Shown here: positions 16,566 to 26,428 of the stretch, one piece after another | How positions within the stretch are numbered: the first letter of the stretch is position 1 | Layout of the letters: every line of letters begins with the position of its first letter | Source: Pyrococcus kukulkanii | GTDB taxonomy: Archaea; Methanobacteriota_B; Thermococci; Thermococcales; Thermococcaceae | Assembly: GCF_001577775.1 (NCBI RefSeq) | Contig: NZ_CP010835.1 | Coordinates: 558,001-622,000 of the forward strand | DNA length: 64,000 nt | Direction: 5' to 3' | Notes under the pieces: model-generated | Databases searched by the model: none | What the model saw: the letters and a program-made list of their open reading frames with translations, nothing else | What the model was told of the DNA's origin: nothing | Position numbers and translations under genes: made by a program

Positions 16566-17428
16566 ATCAACCCCCTCGTTGAGAGGGCATCCCAGTACGT
16601 GAAGACGGGTCCGTCTTTGCAGATGTACTTCATGGAAACGCTTGTTCCAACGACGCAATGACCACACTTTCCAATTCCGCACTTCATCCTTCTCTCGAGG
16701 GTCATGTATATCCTCCCTGGGGAAAGTCCTCTATCCAAAAGCTCCCTAATCACGAACTTATACATAACAGGCGGGCCGCAGATCAGTGCATAGGAGTTGT
16801 TAACGTCGAACTCTTCGCCCCTAAATAAGTCTGTAACAACTCCCTTGCACACCTTCTCCGAGAATCCCTTCTCAAGGTAGATGCATGAAGGAGTTTCAAC
16901 TTCATAAGCGAGTTTAACGTGGCAGTTGAGCTTTTCTCCGTGCTTGAGCAAGTAGATTATCTCGTCCCTAAAGAGTATATCTTCGTAGCTCTTTGTTCCG
17001 TAGAAGAGGTATATCTTCTCGAATTTGCCAGTATCTATTGCATACCACAGCACGGAACGTAATGGGGCCATTCCTAAACCGCCGGCAACTAGGATTAAGT
17101 TCGCTCCTTCCATCTTCTCAAGTGGAAAGCCGTTGCCATAGGGTCCTCTAATTCCTATGGATTCTCCTTCACTAAACTTGTGAATGAACCTAGTTAATCT
17201 TCCAGTTCTCCTTATGCAGAGCTGTATCGGCTTCCTCGTTGGTGGGGAGCAGAGGCTAATAGGGAACTCTCCGTACCCCCTTAGGTCAACTACTACGAAC
17301 TGTCCCGGCTTGAAGGTAAAGCTTTCTTCAACTTCCCTATCGGTGAAGCGGAGGGTAAAGAGCTTTTCCCTCGATGTAAGCTCCCTAATTTCGATTATCT
17401 TGGCATCGTAACTTTGATATGGATTCAT
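16562..17428 (-). CDS. cytosolic hydrogenase gamma subunit, FAD/NAD(P) reductase
   Basis: A 288-residue flavoprotein of the ferredoxin-NADP reductase type. FPISLCSPPTRK holds the FAD, LILVAGGLGMAPLRSVLWYA is the nucleotide-binding loop, and CGPPVMYKFV is the NAD(P) motif. The C-terminal MKCGIGKCGHC...YICKDGPVF binds a [2Fe-2S] cluster. It exchanges electrons between NAD(P)H and the hydrogenase. Its ATG overlaps the beta stop by four bases and its stop overlaps the delta start, so the operon is translationally coupled. Confidence 0.93.
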   Translation of the reverse strand: MNPYQSYDAKIIEIRELTSREKLFTLRFTDREVEESFTFKPGQFVVVDLRGYGEFPISLCSPPTRKPIQLCIRRTGRLTRFIHKFSEGESIGIRGPYGNGFPLEKMEGANLILVAGGLGMAPLRSVLWYAIDTGKFEKIYLFYGTKSYEDILFRDEIIYLLKHGEKLNCHVKLAYEVETPSCIYLEKGFSEKVCKGVVTDLFRGEEFDVNNSYALICGPPVMYKFVIRELLDRGLSPGRIYMTLERRMKCGIGKCGHCVVGTSVSMKYICKDGPVFTYWDALSTRGLI

Positions 17429-18429
17429 AACAATTCCTCCCGAACCTCCTCAAGAACTCTTACGTGCTCTATTTTCGCTGGACAGAATTCATCACACCTA
17501 CCACAGCCGACACAGTTGAAGCCCGCAGAAGGATCGAAGTAGCTCTTACAGTAGTAACGGTGCCTGAACCTATCCAACCGAGTAGGCCTGAAGTTGTGAC
17601 CCCCTGCAACTAAGCCGTGGGTAGGCATGAAGCAAGAATCATATCTCCTCTCCCTCACGACCTCATAAGCCCTAATCCAATTGTCGCAGACCTCATAGCA
17701 TCTACACGTTGGGCAGACGAGGGTGCAGTTCCCACAACCTAAGCATTTTTCAGCGTACTTCTTCCACACCTGACTGTTGAAAGCTAAATCAAGTATATCT
17801 GCCAATCCTTCTTTGTTTAGGCTCCTCTTGAACGCTTTAGCTCTCTTTTCCTCGAATTCTTTGAAGTGCCTTAGGTCTTCCTCCGTAACTTCTTCAAATA
17901 GCTCTTGATTTTCCCACACTACCTCGTGCCCCTTGACGCTTCCTACTCTTACCAGCCAGCCGTCAGGTAGCTTGTGGAGGAAGAGATCGAAGCCGTCCAT
18001 AGCGAAGTCTGTACCCAAGCTCTTGCAGAAACAGTACTCATCGGGCATACAGCTTATCCCCACTATGAATGCGTTCTCCCTTCTCGACTTGTAGTAAGGG
18101 TCTGGGGGATCTCTAAGGTAAACTTTGTCTAGAATTTTGAGACCGTGGATGTCACATGAGTGAACTCCAAAGAGGACAAAGCTTTCTCCGTCTTTTACTT
18201 CTTCCCACTTTTCTCTTTTCAGCTTAAATAACTCATCCCTAGGCTTTACGAAGAATTTCTTTGGAGGGAGAATTGTTCTTGTATAATCTAAGCTTAGTTC
18301 TTTAACATTGTCAACTTGTATAAACGTATACGTTGAATTATGTTTGACTGGACCGTATATTTTGCCAAGTTGCTTAAGGGTCTCAAAAAATGTGGAAAAG
18401 TTTTCAGCAGGAAGCTTGACGTACCTCAT
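17425..18429 (-). CDS. cytosolic hydrogenase beta subunit, iron-sulfur protein
   Basis: A 334-residue protein, first gene of the hydrogenase operon. FGVHSCDIHGLKILDKVYLR and GISCMPDEYCFCKSLGTDF lie in the N-terminal half. Two [4Fe-4S] motifs follow: CLGCGNCTLVCPTCRCYEV (near 222) and CVGCGRCDEFCPAKIEHV (near 307). The related beta subunit of P. furiosus reduces sulfur and joins electron flow to the gamma subunit. It starts at ATG 18429 and is divergent from the Nfn pair; an exact SurR consensus lies about 75-90 bp upstream. Confidence 0.92.
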   Translation of the reverse strand: MRYVKLPAENFSTFFETLKQLGKIYGPVKHNSTYTFIQVDNVKELSLDYTRTILPPKKFFVKPRDELFKLKREKWEEVKDGESFVLFGVHSCDIHGLKILDKVYLRDPPDPYYKSRRENAFIVGISCMPDEYCFCKSLGTDFAMDGFDLFLHKLPDGWLVRVGSVKGHEVVWENQELFEEVTEEDLRHFKEFEEKRAKAFKRSLNKEGLADILDLAFNSQVWKKYAEKCLGCGNCTLVCPTCRCYEVCDNWIRAYEVVRERRYDSCFMPTHGLVAGGHNFRPTRLDRFRHRYYCKSYFDPSAGFNCVGCGRCDEFCPAKIEHVRVLEEVREELL

Positions 18430-18501
18430 GAATGTTCACCCTCTTAGTATTTTCTATATGCTAAAACTGGGTGATAAGAATTTCCAAAACGCCATTTTAA
18501 C

Positions 18502-18518
18502 AACCCTAAGTTTTGAAC
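18502..18518 (-). promoter_or_regulatory. exact SurR consensus between hydrogenase and Nfn genes
   Basis: On the minus strand the sequence is GTTCAAAACTTAGGGTT, a perfect match to GTTn3AACn5GTT, the extended SurR motif described for P. furiosus. SurR is a redox-sensing regulator that activates hydrogenase genes without sulfur and loses DNA binding when sulfur oxidises it. On the plus strand the core GTTTTGAAC is followed by AAAAGGTG, nearly a second half. The site can serve both divergent promoters. The surR gene itself is not in this window. Confidence 0.75.
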
Positions 18519-18579
18519 AAAAGGTGAAATACCCTGGAAGAAATTTTTATTACACTTAATATAGAGATTTTAAGAGGTG

Positions 18580-19422
18580 ATGCGAGTGTACAAAATTTTA
18601 CGGAAAGAACGGCTTGCTCCTGGCATTAATCTTTTCGAGATAGAAGCTCCTAGAGTGGCTAAACACGCGAAACCAGGGCAGTTCGTGATCGTGAGATTAC
18701 ATGAGAAAGGTGAAAGGATACCATTGACAATTGCCGATGCTGACAAAAGTAAAGGTTCAGTTACGATAGTTGCTCAAGAGGTCGGAAAAACAACTCACGA
18801 ATTGGGCACGTACAATGAAGGGGATTACATCTCGGATCTCCTGGGGCCCTTGGGAAACCCAAGCCACATAGACAAGTTCGGAACGGTAGTAATGGTTGGG
18901 GGTGGAGTTGGTGTTGCGGAGATATACCCAGTCGCAAGAGCCATGAAGGAAGCGGGCAACTATGTGATCTCGATCCTGGGGTTCAGGACAAAAGAGTTAG
19001 TTTTCTGGGAGGATAAGCTTAGAGACGTTAGCGATGAAGTAATAGTCACGACAAACGATGGAAGTTATGGAATGAAGGGCTTTACAACTCATGCACTCCA
19101 AAAGTTAATCGATGAGGGTAGGAAGATTGACTTGGTACATGCAGTTGGACCTGCAATAATGATGAAAGCCGTTGCGGAGCTAACTAAGCCCTACGGGATA
19201 AAGACTGTGGCAAGCTTGAACCCGATAATGGTGGATGGAACAGGGATGTGCGGAGCGTGCAGGATTACGGTGGGAGGGGAGATAAAGTTTGCATGCGTCG
19301 ATGGGCCCGAGTTCGATGCCCACTTAGTCGATTGGGACGAGCTAATGAAGAGGCTCAACTACTACCGGGATTTAGAGTTGATAAGCTTTGAAAAGTGGAA
19401 GAGGGAAAGGGGGATGGTTTGA
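18580..19422 (+). CDS. NfnA-type small subunit (ferredoxin-NADP oxidoreductase / sulfide dehydrogenase beta)
   Basis: A 280-residue flavoprotein: HAKPGQFVIVRLHEKGERIP (FAD binding), VVMVGGGVGVAEIYPVARAM (nucleotide loop), and C-terminal VDGTGMCGACRITVGGEIKF then ACVDGPEFDA, which binds a [2Fe-2S] cluster. With the next gene it forms the electron-bifurcating NfnAB complex (NADH, ferredoxin, NADP), first described in Pyrococcus as sulfide dehydrogenase. ATG 18580 is preferred; a GTG sits just before it. A TATA-like TTTTTATTAC lies at 18544-18553. Confidence 0.9.
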   Translation: MRVYKILRKERLAPGINLFEIEAPRVAKHAKPGQFVIVRLHEKGERIPLTIADADKSKGSVTIVAQEVGKTTHELGTYNEGDYISDLLGPLGNPSHIDKFGTVVMVGGGVGVAEIYPVARAMKEAGNYVISILGFRTKELVFWEDKLRDVSDEVIVTTNDGSYGMKGFTTHALQKLIDEGRKIDLVHAVGPAIMMKAVAELTKPYGIKTVASLNPIMVDGTGMCGACRITVGGEIKFACVDGPEFDAHLVDWDELMKRLNYYRDLELISFEKWKRERGMV

Positions 19423-20847
<1,425 letters not shown>

Positions 20848-21321
20848 CTACCATTTATTTTTTCTGTACCCCAGGAAGAAACCTCTAAATGCCATGCCCA
20901 TAAAATCTTCTCCCAAAAACCTGTTGAAAAATTCTCTCGTCTGTTCTTCGTTGAGCCATTCTATATGTTCAGGTACTCCCTCGTCAAAGTAGTAGGTTAT
21001 GGAATCATCATTCTTGCTAGCTATATCTATGGTGTAGATCTTCTTTTTAAATGCTTTAGCCTTCTCAACCTCCCTACATACCAGGGAGGAAAACTTCCCG
21101 TAGATTGCGACAGCTACAAAATATTCAGCGTCTTGAATCTTGTTACTCACGTCCTTTATCCCGTAGTCCGAAGGTAGAATGACGTTGGTGGAGTTGAGCT
21201 TTTCTTCTATGATTTCAAGTATAACCTTCTCGGTTTGGGTATGATACAGGATAGTGGGCTCGCTTAAATATACTAAGGGGCCATATCTCTCTTTTCTCTT
21301 CCTCCTTAGGAAATTAAACAT
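20848..21321 (-). CDS. hypothetical protein
   Basis: A 157-residue soluble protein I do not recognise. It starts with a basic segment (MFNFLRRKRKERYGPLVYLS) and then has alternating strands and helices: TEKVILEIIEEKLNSTNVIL, YFVAVAIYGKFSSLVCREVE, KAKAFKKKIYTIDIA. The pattern resembles a TIR- or toprim-like alpha/beta fold, where a nucleotide or signal could bind, but no catalytic motif is certain. Convergent with the Nfn operon; its stop codon touches that of NfnB. A C/D sRNA lies just upstream on the same strand. Confidence 0.6.
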   Translation of the reverse strand: MFNFLRRKRKERYGPLVYLSEPTILYHTQTEKVILEIIEEKLNSTNVILPSDYGIKDVSNKIQDAEYFVAVAIYGKFSSLVCREVEKAKAFKKKIYTIDIASKNDDSITYYFDEGVPEHIEWLNEEQTREFFNRFLGEDFMGMAFRGFFLGYRKNKW

Positions 21322-21326
21322 CCTAT

Positions 21327-21393
21327 CACCTCAGGTGGGGACTTTACCTCATCATTGACCCCGGGTCAGCAGGGATGACACTCATCATCGGTT
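21327..21393 (-). ncRNA. C/D-box sRNA
   Basis: On the minus strand the four boxes are in order: C ATGATGA (21388-21382), D' CTGA (21369-21366), C' ATGATGA (21355-21349), D CTGA (21334-21331). The guides before D' and D are 12 and 14 nt, a normal size for archaeal 2'-O-methylation guides bound by L7Ae, Nop5 and fibrillarin. Targets (tRNA or rRNA) were not worked out. It lies in the intergenic space between the two minus-strand genes. Confidence 0.85.
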
Positions 21394-21419
21394 CTATCCT
21401 TGATTTGGTATAAGAAATT

Positions 21420-22088
21420 TTAAGGATTTCCAAGTATGGCCTGGATTTCCATGAGCTTTCTTTTAATAAACTCTTCTAAGAATTCCTGGGAAAACTCCAT
21501 CTTCCTACCTTCTAAGTACTTCTTATAAACTTCTAAGGCCTCTTTATCTCCAACCTCCTCAACCTTTTTCAACACACTTGTTTTATCTAAATCTGCTCCA
21601 TTTAAGAAGGCCCAAAGGCGAACTACTTCTCCGGCCAAGATATGCATCATCTTTCCATTATTTTTAAACCTTTCAAGGTTACTCTCTATCGATTTTATCC
21701 TCTCCTGCAATAGAGCGCTAAAATCATAGGATGGAGGCATTATATCATTCCCCACAACCACAATGTGATTCTCAACGAAGTCCTGTCTATATATCGTCAG
21801 GAACTTGTAAGGATAACCTTTCCTCAGAGGATCATCAAGGTTCTCAACTAACTCCCACGCAACATCCACTTCCACGGGCTTGAAGTCTGCAAAGCACTCT
21901 CTAACTACCTCCTCCACTCTCAAGAGTATTTTCTCGTCGTACTCCTCTAAAACCACAAAAACATCAACATCGCTAACTCCTGGGATATAATCTCCCCTAA
22001 CGACTGAACCATACAGAATAAGGGAATAAATGGGGAGAGAAGAAAGCCTTTTTCTTAAGCAGTCAAGTGGTAGATGCTTCCTCGTCAT
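21420..22088 (-). CDS. nucleotidyltransferase-domain protein (MNT-like)
   Basis: A 222-residue protein with the minimal nucleotidyltransferase motif LILYGSVVRGDYIPGVSDVD then VFVVLEEY near residues 27-55 (GS...D-x-D). After about residue 110 it is helical and resembles a HEPN-like or substrate-binding domain (RIKSIESNLERFKNNGKMMH). The function is unknown; MNT/HEPN proteins often act in toxin-antitoxin or RNA modification. It overlaps the bpsA 3' end by 26 bases (ATG 22088) or 41 (ATG 22103), so it is co-transcribed with it. Confidence 0.7.
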   Translation of the reverse strand: MTRKHLPLDCLRKRLSSLPIYSLILYGSVVRGDYIPGVSDVDVFVVLEEYDEKILLRVEEVVRECFADFKPVEVDVAWELVENLDDPLRKGYPYKFLTIYRQDFVENHIVVVGNDIMPPSYDFSALLQERIKSIESNLERFKNNGKMMHILAGEVVRLWAFLNGADLDKTSVLKKVEEVGDKEALEVYKKYLEGRKMEFSQEFLEEFIKRKLMEIQAILGNP

Positions 22089-23112
22089 TGTATATGTCCT
22101 CATCTGTTATCTCTTCTTCGTAACCTCTTGACCCCTCTAGCGTCTCAATCCTGAACATGTAGCTCTTGTACCAGTTGTACTCGGGCAACTTCTTGATCGG
22201 AATTAGCTTCCATGCCCTCGTCTCTTCGGCATAGCCCCAGTTGACGTACTCATTAAAGTTCCTGATTATATCGGTTATTACAACGTTGAATTCATTCAAC
22301 AACAACTTCTGTATCTCTCTCCACTTATCAAGGGAGCTCTCCCTTCTCGTTATCCCGAAGTAGCCTGCACATCTAGGCCCCTTAAGCGTTGCAATTCCCC
22401 TTCCAACGAAGGCCCTAATGGCCTTAACCGTCTCTGGAGGATCGGTGATGAACGTGTCGAACTTGTGTAGGGCATAATCCGGCAATGGCTTCCTCAGGTC
22501 GAACGTGAATATCTCAATGTCGTTGTAGCCGATCTCATCGGCGACCTTCTCAATGAACTTTATCAGCCTCTCATCTATGTCTAAAACAGCTATCCTCTTT
22601 GGAAGTCCCGAGAGCATTAGAGCAATGCTCGTTAGGTCATCGTCACCCAACACGAACACCTCTTTGTTCTCTAAATCACCTCTAGTGTGCATTAAAATTA
22701 CCCTGGCAACCGTTGTTTCTGGAGTAACGTAGGCCTGATCGTACTCGTGGACTGGCTCTGGTCTATCCTTCACTATCTCCCTGAACTGCTCTAGCAAATC
22801 AGCGAAGGCCTGAAGGTCAACGGTTTTACCCTGGCAATGGGGGCAGGTGTAATCGTACCTCTTCCCTATTCCGTACTCTGCAACAAAATCTTCTCCCTTC
22901 TCGGTAAGCTTAACTCCGTCCTTAAATTCAACGTAGCCAAGTTCATTCAAAGCTTCAAGAATTGCAACAACTAGAGGTAGAGGTTCTTCACTCAAATCAA
23001 CGATCCTCCATATATCGTTGCTCGCTAAAACTGCAGATAAGACGTTTTCTACACTTCTCTCGTAAACTGGTATCTTTGTTTTGGCTTTAACCCTCTCTAC
23101 TATCTCTCTCAT
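22063..23112 (-). CDS. bpsA: N4-bis(aminopropyl)spermidine synthase (branched polyamines)
   Basis: A 349-residue protein. An N-terminal winged-helix-like domain (residues 1-80) is followed by YDYTCPHCQGKTVDL and the catalytic domain with VFVLGDDDLTSIALMLSGLP (the GDDD motif that binds aminopropyl acceptor) and FDTFITDPPETVKA. The family (DUF43) adds aminopropyl groups twice to N4 of spermidine; branched polyamines support growth at high temperature. The acidic tail (EEEITDEDIYNDEEAS) is typical. ATG 23112 is preferred to TTG 23118. Confidence 0.9.
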   Translation of the reverse strand: MREIVERVKAKTKIPVYERSVENVLSAVLASNDIWRIVDLSEEPLPLVVAILEALNELGYVEFKDGVKLTEKGEDFVAEYGIGKRYDYTCPHCQGKTVDLQAFADLLEQFREIVKDRPEPVHEYDQAYVTPETTVARVILMHTRGDLENKEVFVLGDDDLTSIALMLSGLPKRIAVLDIDERLIKFIEKVADEIGYNDIEIFTFDLRKPLPDYALHKFDTFITDPPETVKAIRAFVGRGIATLKGPRCAGYFGITRRESSLDKWREIQKLLLNEFNVVITDIIRNFNEYVNWGYAEETRAWKLIPIKKLPEYNWYKSYMFRIETLEGSRGYEEEITDEDIYNDEEASTT

Positions 23113-23210
23113 CTCCAAACACCCCCAGAAGTGTTCTTTTTCTGAATTCTCTTTTCACCCCTTTTAAAGGTTTCTAAGCTTAGCTTAAACTTTATTTAGT
23201 TTTCAAGCGA

Positions 23211-23822
23211 ATGAAAAATTTGGTGGTGAGAGTGGACAGGAAGCGCGGGGCTTATCCTGAGTACACCCTTGAGGATGCCATAGCAACTATATTCTTGCTC
23301 CGAACCCCTCTCGGCAGAAAGCAAATAGCGGAAAAGCTTGAGCTGGGAGAGGGAACAGTGAGAACTCTCCTTAGAAAGCTCTCTAATTTGGGAATAATAG
23401 GATCTAGGCAGAGAGGTCACTTCCTAACCAAAAAGGGGGAGGAGTTGAAGGTCAAGATTAACGAGAGTTTCCTTGACCCAATAGGAGTTTCCGTGGATGG
23501 TTGGCCTGCCTTTGCAATAATCGTAAGGAAACCTCCTGAGTTCAAGTCAATAGAGTTGAGAGACGAAGCAATAAAGTTTGATGCAAAGGGTGCGATGATC
23601 CTAACGGTCAAAAACAGTGAAATAGTGTTCCCCGAGGATCTAAGGCCCCTCAAGGAAACTTACCCTGAGATAGTTAAGAAGCTTAGAAATTATGAGGAGG
23701 GAGATGCGATAGTAATAGCATGGGCCGAAACCCCCGCAAAGGCGTTAAAGGCTGCCATTCACGTCGCCGTGATAATGAAAGAAAATAACCTCCCTGGGGA
23801 ACTACTGGAGGTGGTTAGGTGA
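23211..23822 (+). CDS. HTH protein with DUF4443 domain, likely transcription regulator
   Basis: A 203-residue protein. The N-terminal winged helix (LGRKQIAEKLELGEGTVRTL then LRKLSNLGIIGSRQRGHFLT, residues 34-75) is followed by a domain of the DUF4443 type that ends GDAIVIAWAETPAKALKAAI, which looks like a small-molecule-binding alpha/beta fold. The stop overlaps the pyrF start. That suggests a regulator linked to pyrimidine or nucleotide metabolism, but the effector is unknown. Confidence 0.75.
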   Translation: MKNLVVRVDRKRGAYPEYTLEDAIATIFLLRTPLGRKQIAEKLELGEGTVRTLLRKLSNLGIIGSRQRGHFLTKKGEELKVKINESFLDPIGVSVDGWPAFAIIVRKPPEFKSIELRDEAIKFDAKGAMILTVKNSEIVFPEDLRPLKETYPEIVKKLRNYEEGDAIVIAWAETPAKALKAAIHVAVIMKENNLPGELLEVVR

Positions 23823-24454
23823 TAATCCTCGCCTTGGACGTTTATGAAAGGGACAGGGCCTTAAAGATAGCTGAGGATGTTAAAGATTACATTTCAATGG
23901 TGAAGGTCAACTGGCCCTTAATTATAGGGAGTGGCCTTGATATAATAAGGGAGCTAAAGGAGAGGACGGGGCTGAAGATAATAGCCGATCTAAAGCTTGC
24001 AGATATCCCAAACACTAACAGGCTAATAGCAAAGAAGGTCTACGAGGTAGGCGCGGATTATATTATAGTTCACTCCTTCGTCGGGAAGGACAGCGTTCTG
24101 GCAGTTAAGGAGATTGGAGAGATAATAATGGTAGTCGAGATGAGCCATCCTGGGGCCCTTGAGTTCATAAACCCGCTAACGGATAAGTTCATTGAAATGG
24201 CCAACGAAATAAAGCCTTTTGGCGTTATAGCTCCAGGAACAAGGCCTGAGAGGATTAAGTACATCCGTGAGAGGTTAAACGGGGAAATAAAGATCTTAAC
24301 TCCAGGAATAGGGGCCCAGGGAGGAAAAGCCTTAGAGGCCATAAAAGCCGGTGCGGACTACATAATCGTTGGAAGGGCAATATACTCTTCGGAGAATCCC
24401 AGGGAAGCGGCAAGGAGAATTTACGAGGAGGTGAAAGGATGGAGCTCAGGGTGA
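23819..24454 (+). CDS. pyrF: orotidine 5'-phosphate decarboxylase
   Basis: A 211-residue TIM-barrel enzyme making UMP from OMP. The catalytic signature is LKIIADLKLADIPNTNRLIA (near residue 52), with VVEMSHPGALEF, the phosphate loop VIAPGTRPERIKY, and ILTPGIGAQGGKALEAIKAG then ADYIIVGRAIY. It starts at GTG 23819, overlapping the regulator gene by 4 bases, and overlaps the PUA gene by 16. Length and motifs are normal. Confidence 0.95.
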   Translation: MIILALDVYERDRALKIAEDVKDYISMVKVNWPLIIGSGLDIIRELKERTGLKIIADLKLADIPNTNRLIAKKVYEVGADYIIVHSFVGKDSVLAVKEIGEIIMVVEMSHPGALEFINPLTDKFIEMANEIKPFGVIAPGTRPERIKYIRERLNGEIKILTPGIGAQGGKALEAIKAGADYIIVGRAIYSSENPREAARRIYEEVKGWSSG

Positions 24455-24957
24455 AGCATCCACTCAGCAAGAAGGAAGTTAAGGAGATAATAAGGCAACT
24501 GAGCGATATGTTTGGGGAGGAGATAGCCTCAAAAATGCTCAAGAAAAAGGATGACGTCAAGGTTGCCGAATTTGATAAGACGACGGAGATAATAATCGTG
24601 AACGAGAAGCCGATGTTCATAAGGAGGAAAGACCTCATCTTTCCGCTGGTCATAGCCCTGTACAATCTATCGGATGAGGAAGACCTAAGGAAGTGGCCCA
24701 GAAGAGTCGTCGTTGATGAAGGAGCGGTCCCCCATATCCTTAACGGGGCTGACGTCATGGCCCCAGGAATAGTTGATGCTGACGAAGACATTAGGGAGGG
24801 GGACTTCGTCTTCATAGTGGAGGAGAACTACGGGAGGCCCCTGGCGATAGGGATAGCCCTAATGAGTGGAAAGGCAATGAAGGAAAGGGACAGGGGAAAG
24901 GCCGTGAAGGTGATACACCACGCGAGGGATAAAATATGGCAGATAACCGCAAGATAA
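24439..24957 (+). CDS. PUA-domain RNA-binding protein (MCT-1-like)
   Basis: A 172-residue protein. The N-terminal half ([20 protein letters not shown]) is the DUF1947/MCT-1 type; the C-terminal half is a PUA domain ([20 protein letters not shown] then [20 protein letters not shown]). Such proteins bind tRNA or ribosomal RNA; eukaryotic MCT-1/DENR relatives act in translation reinitiation. It sits in an overlapping chain pyrF-PUA-ribL. Confidence 0.85.
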   Translation: MELRVKHPLSKKEVKEIIRQLSDMFGEEIASKMLKKKDDVKVAEFDKTTEIIIVNEKPMFIRRKDLIFPLVIALYNLSDEEDLRKWPRRVVVDEGAVPHILNGADVMAPGIVDADEDIREGDFVFIVEENYGRPLAIGIALMSGKAMKERDRGKAVKVIHHARDKIWQITAR

Positions 24958-25382
24958 GGGTGGTAGTCGGTGGGGTCTTCGATATCCTCCACGTTGGCCA
25001 CATTCACTTTTTAAAGATGGCCAAGGAGCTTGGAGATGAGCTGATAGTTATAGTTGCACATGATGAAACCGTAAAGAAAAGGAAGGGAAGGCCTCCGATA
25101 AATCCAGCCGAGGATCGAGCTGAAGTCCTTAGGGCGATAAGGTACGTTGATGATGTTGTAATAGGAGAACCCGGGGAGGTAAGCCTCGAGACTATTAAAA
25201 GGCTAAAGCCAGATATAATAGCCCTGGGCCCAGACCAAGACTTCAGCTGCAAAGACTTAAAGGAGAGACTAAAGAGGGAAGGCCTAAACGTTGAGGTGAT
25301 AAGGCTGCCTTACCTGTATAAGGCGGACAGGGCAAAGACGAGCAAGATAATTCAGAGGATCATTGAGACTTTCTGCGACTGA
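24936..25382 (+). CDS. ribL: FAD synthase (RibL-type cytidylyltransferase fold)
   Basis: A 148-residue nucleotidyltransferase. [20 protein letters not shown] carries the HxGH motif; [20 protein letters not shown] and the C-terminal [10 protein letters not shown] (ISSTxxR-like) complete the site. Archaeal RibL makes FAD from FMN and ATP. A close alternative is a glycerol-3-phosphate cytidylyltransferase, but context-free archaeal homologues are annotated as RibL. It overlaps the upstream PUA gene by 22 bases and converges on the acetyltransferase with a 23-base overlap. Confidence 0.85.
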   Translation: MADNRKIRVVVGGVFDILHVGHIHFLKMAKELGDELIVIVAHDETVKKRKGRPPINPAEDRAEVLRAIRYVDDVVIGEPGEVSLETIKRLKPDIIALGPDQDFSCKDLKERLKREGLNVEVIRLPYLYKADRAKTSKIIQRIIETFCD

Positions 25383-25899
25383 ACCTTAGGACGACGAATT
25401 CCTTAAACTTCATTACCTCCTCAAATCCCTTCCTCTTGTAGTAGTTGTACGCATCTAAGTTCGGGAAGGTCACAACGTATGCCTCCTTCCCGAGACTCTC
25501 AAGTCTTTTTATCGCAAATTCTAAGAGTTGGCTTCCAAGGCCCTTTCCCCTGTACCTCTCGTCAACCATGAAGAATTCTATTAGGCCGGTTCTTGGGCCT
25601 ATTATCTCCTGGGGAACCCACCATACTCCTTCCTTGGGAAGATTGTATACTAAGGCGACTGTACCGACTATTTCATTATCTTGAGCAACGTAAAGCTCAT
25701 CAAACTCCCTGGTTAGTCTGAACTCCAAGAATGGCTCATAGATTTTCTTAAAACCTTCAAAATCATCAATGCTCGGCTTTTTCTCAACCCACTCTAACGC
25801 CGGATACTTGCCTTTAGTACTCCTGTATATTCCGAATACGAACTTCACAAGTTCATCCTTTAGGCTGAGGGGATCCTCTGCTCTCTTCACTTCCACCAT
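25360..25899 (-). CDS. GNAT-family N-acetyltransferase
   Basis: A 179-residue GNAT protein. The acetyl-CoA loop is [20 protein letters not shown] (about residues 110-130), followed by [20 protein letters not shown] and the tyrosine-rich end [17 protein letters not shown]. The substrate is unknown. ATG 25899 ([13 protein letters not shown]) gives a normal N-terminus; the frame back to 25956 lies inside the upstream gene. It overlaps the nitroreductase-like gene by 47 bases. Confidence 0.85.
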   Translation of the reverse strand: MVEVKRAEDPLSLKDELVKFVFGIYRSTKGKYPALEWVEKKPSIDDFEGFKKIYEPFLEFRLTREFDELYVAQDNEIVGTVALVYNLPKEGVWWVPQEIIGPRTGLIEFFMVDERYRGKGLGSQLLEFAIKRLESLGKEAYVVTFPNLDAYNYYKRKGFEEVMKFKEFVVLRFSRRKSQ

Positions 25900-26428
25900 A
25901 CGCAACACCAAATTCGTTGTGGAACACCTTCCACCACTCCTCAACTTCCTTACCATGGGGCTTCTTTTCCTCGGCGGGAAATCCTATGGCTATTATGAAT
26001 GGCACCCTTAGATTCTTGGGGACGTTAAGAACCTCCCTAACGTACTCCTCAGCATCTCTCCCGTCGAAGCTCTTTCTGTTCATTATCTGAATCCACACGC
26101 TCCCAAGGCCTACCGCGAAAGTTGCGAGGTGTATATGCTCCGCAACTATAGAGCAGTCCTCAAGCCAGACGTCGCTCTTCTCTGGATCACCAACTATCGC
26201 TATAGCCAAGGGAGCACTCGCCAATGGATTTGCCCCAGGCTTCGCTTTGCTTAGCAGGTCTAGCTTCTCCCTGTCATCTATAACGATGAAGTACCAGGGC
26301 CTCCTGTTGTGGGAAGAGGGGGAGAGAAAAGCTGCCTTTAAGATTAACTCAACGATTTTCCTGGGGATTTTCTCGTCTTTAAACCTCCTTATGCTTCTCC
26401 TTTTTCTCAGCAATTCAAAGAACTCCAT
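25853..26428 (-). CDS. nitroreductase-family flavoprotein
   Basis: A 191-residue protein starting MEFFELLRKRRSIRRFKDEK, the classic FMN-binding N-terminus, with AAFLSPSSHNRRPWYFIVID and AEHIHLATFAVGLGSVWIQI in the middle and FIIAIGFPAEEK near the end. These enzymes reduce nitro or quinone compounds, or serve in other flavin reductions. ATG 26428 overlaps the peptidase stop (TGATG). Confidence 0.85.
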   Translation of the reverse strand: MEFFELLRKRRSIRRFKDEKIPRKIVELILKAAFLSPSSHNRRPWYFIVIDDREKLDLLSKAKPGANPLASAPLAIAIVGDPEKSDVWLEDCSIVAEHIHLATFAVGLGSVWIQIMNRKSFDGRDAEEYVREVLNVPKNLRVPFIIAIGFPAEEKKPHGKEVEEWWKVFHNEFGVAYGGSEESRGSPQPKG

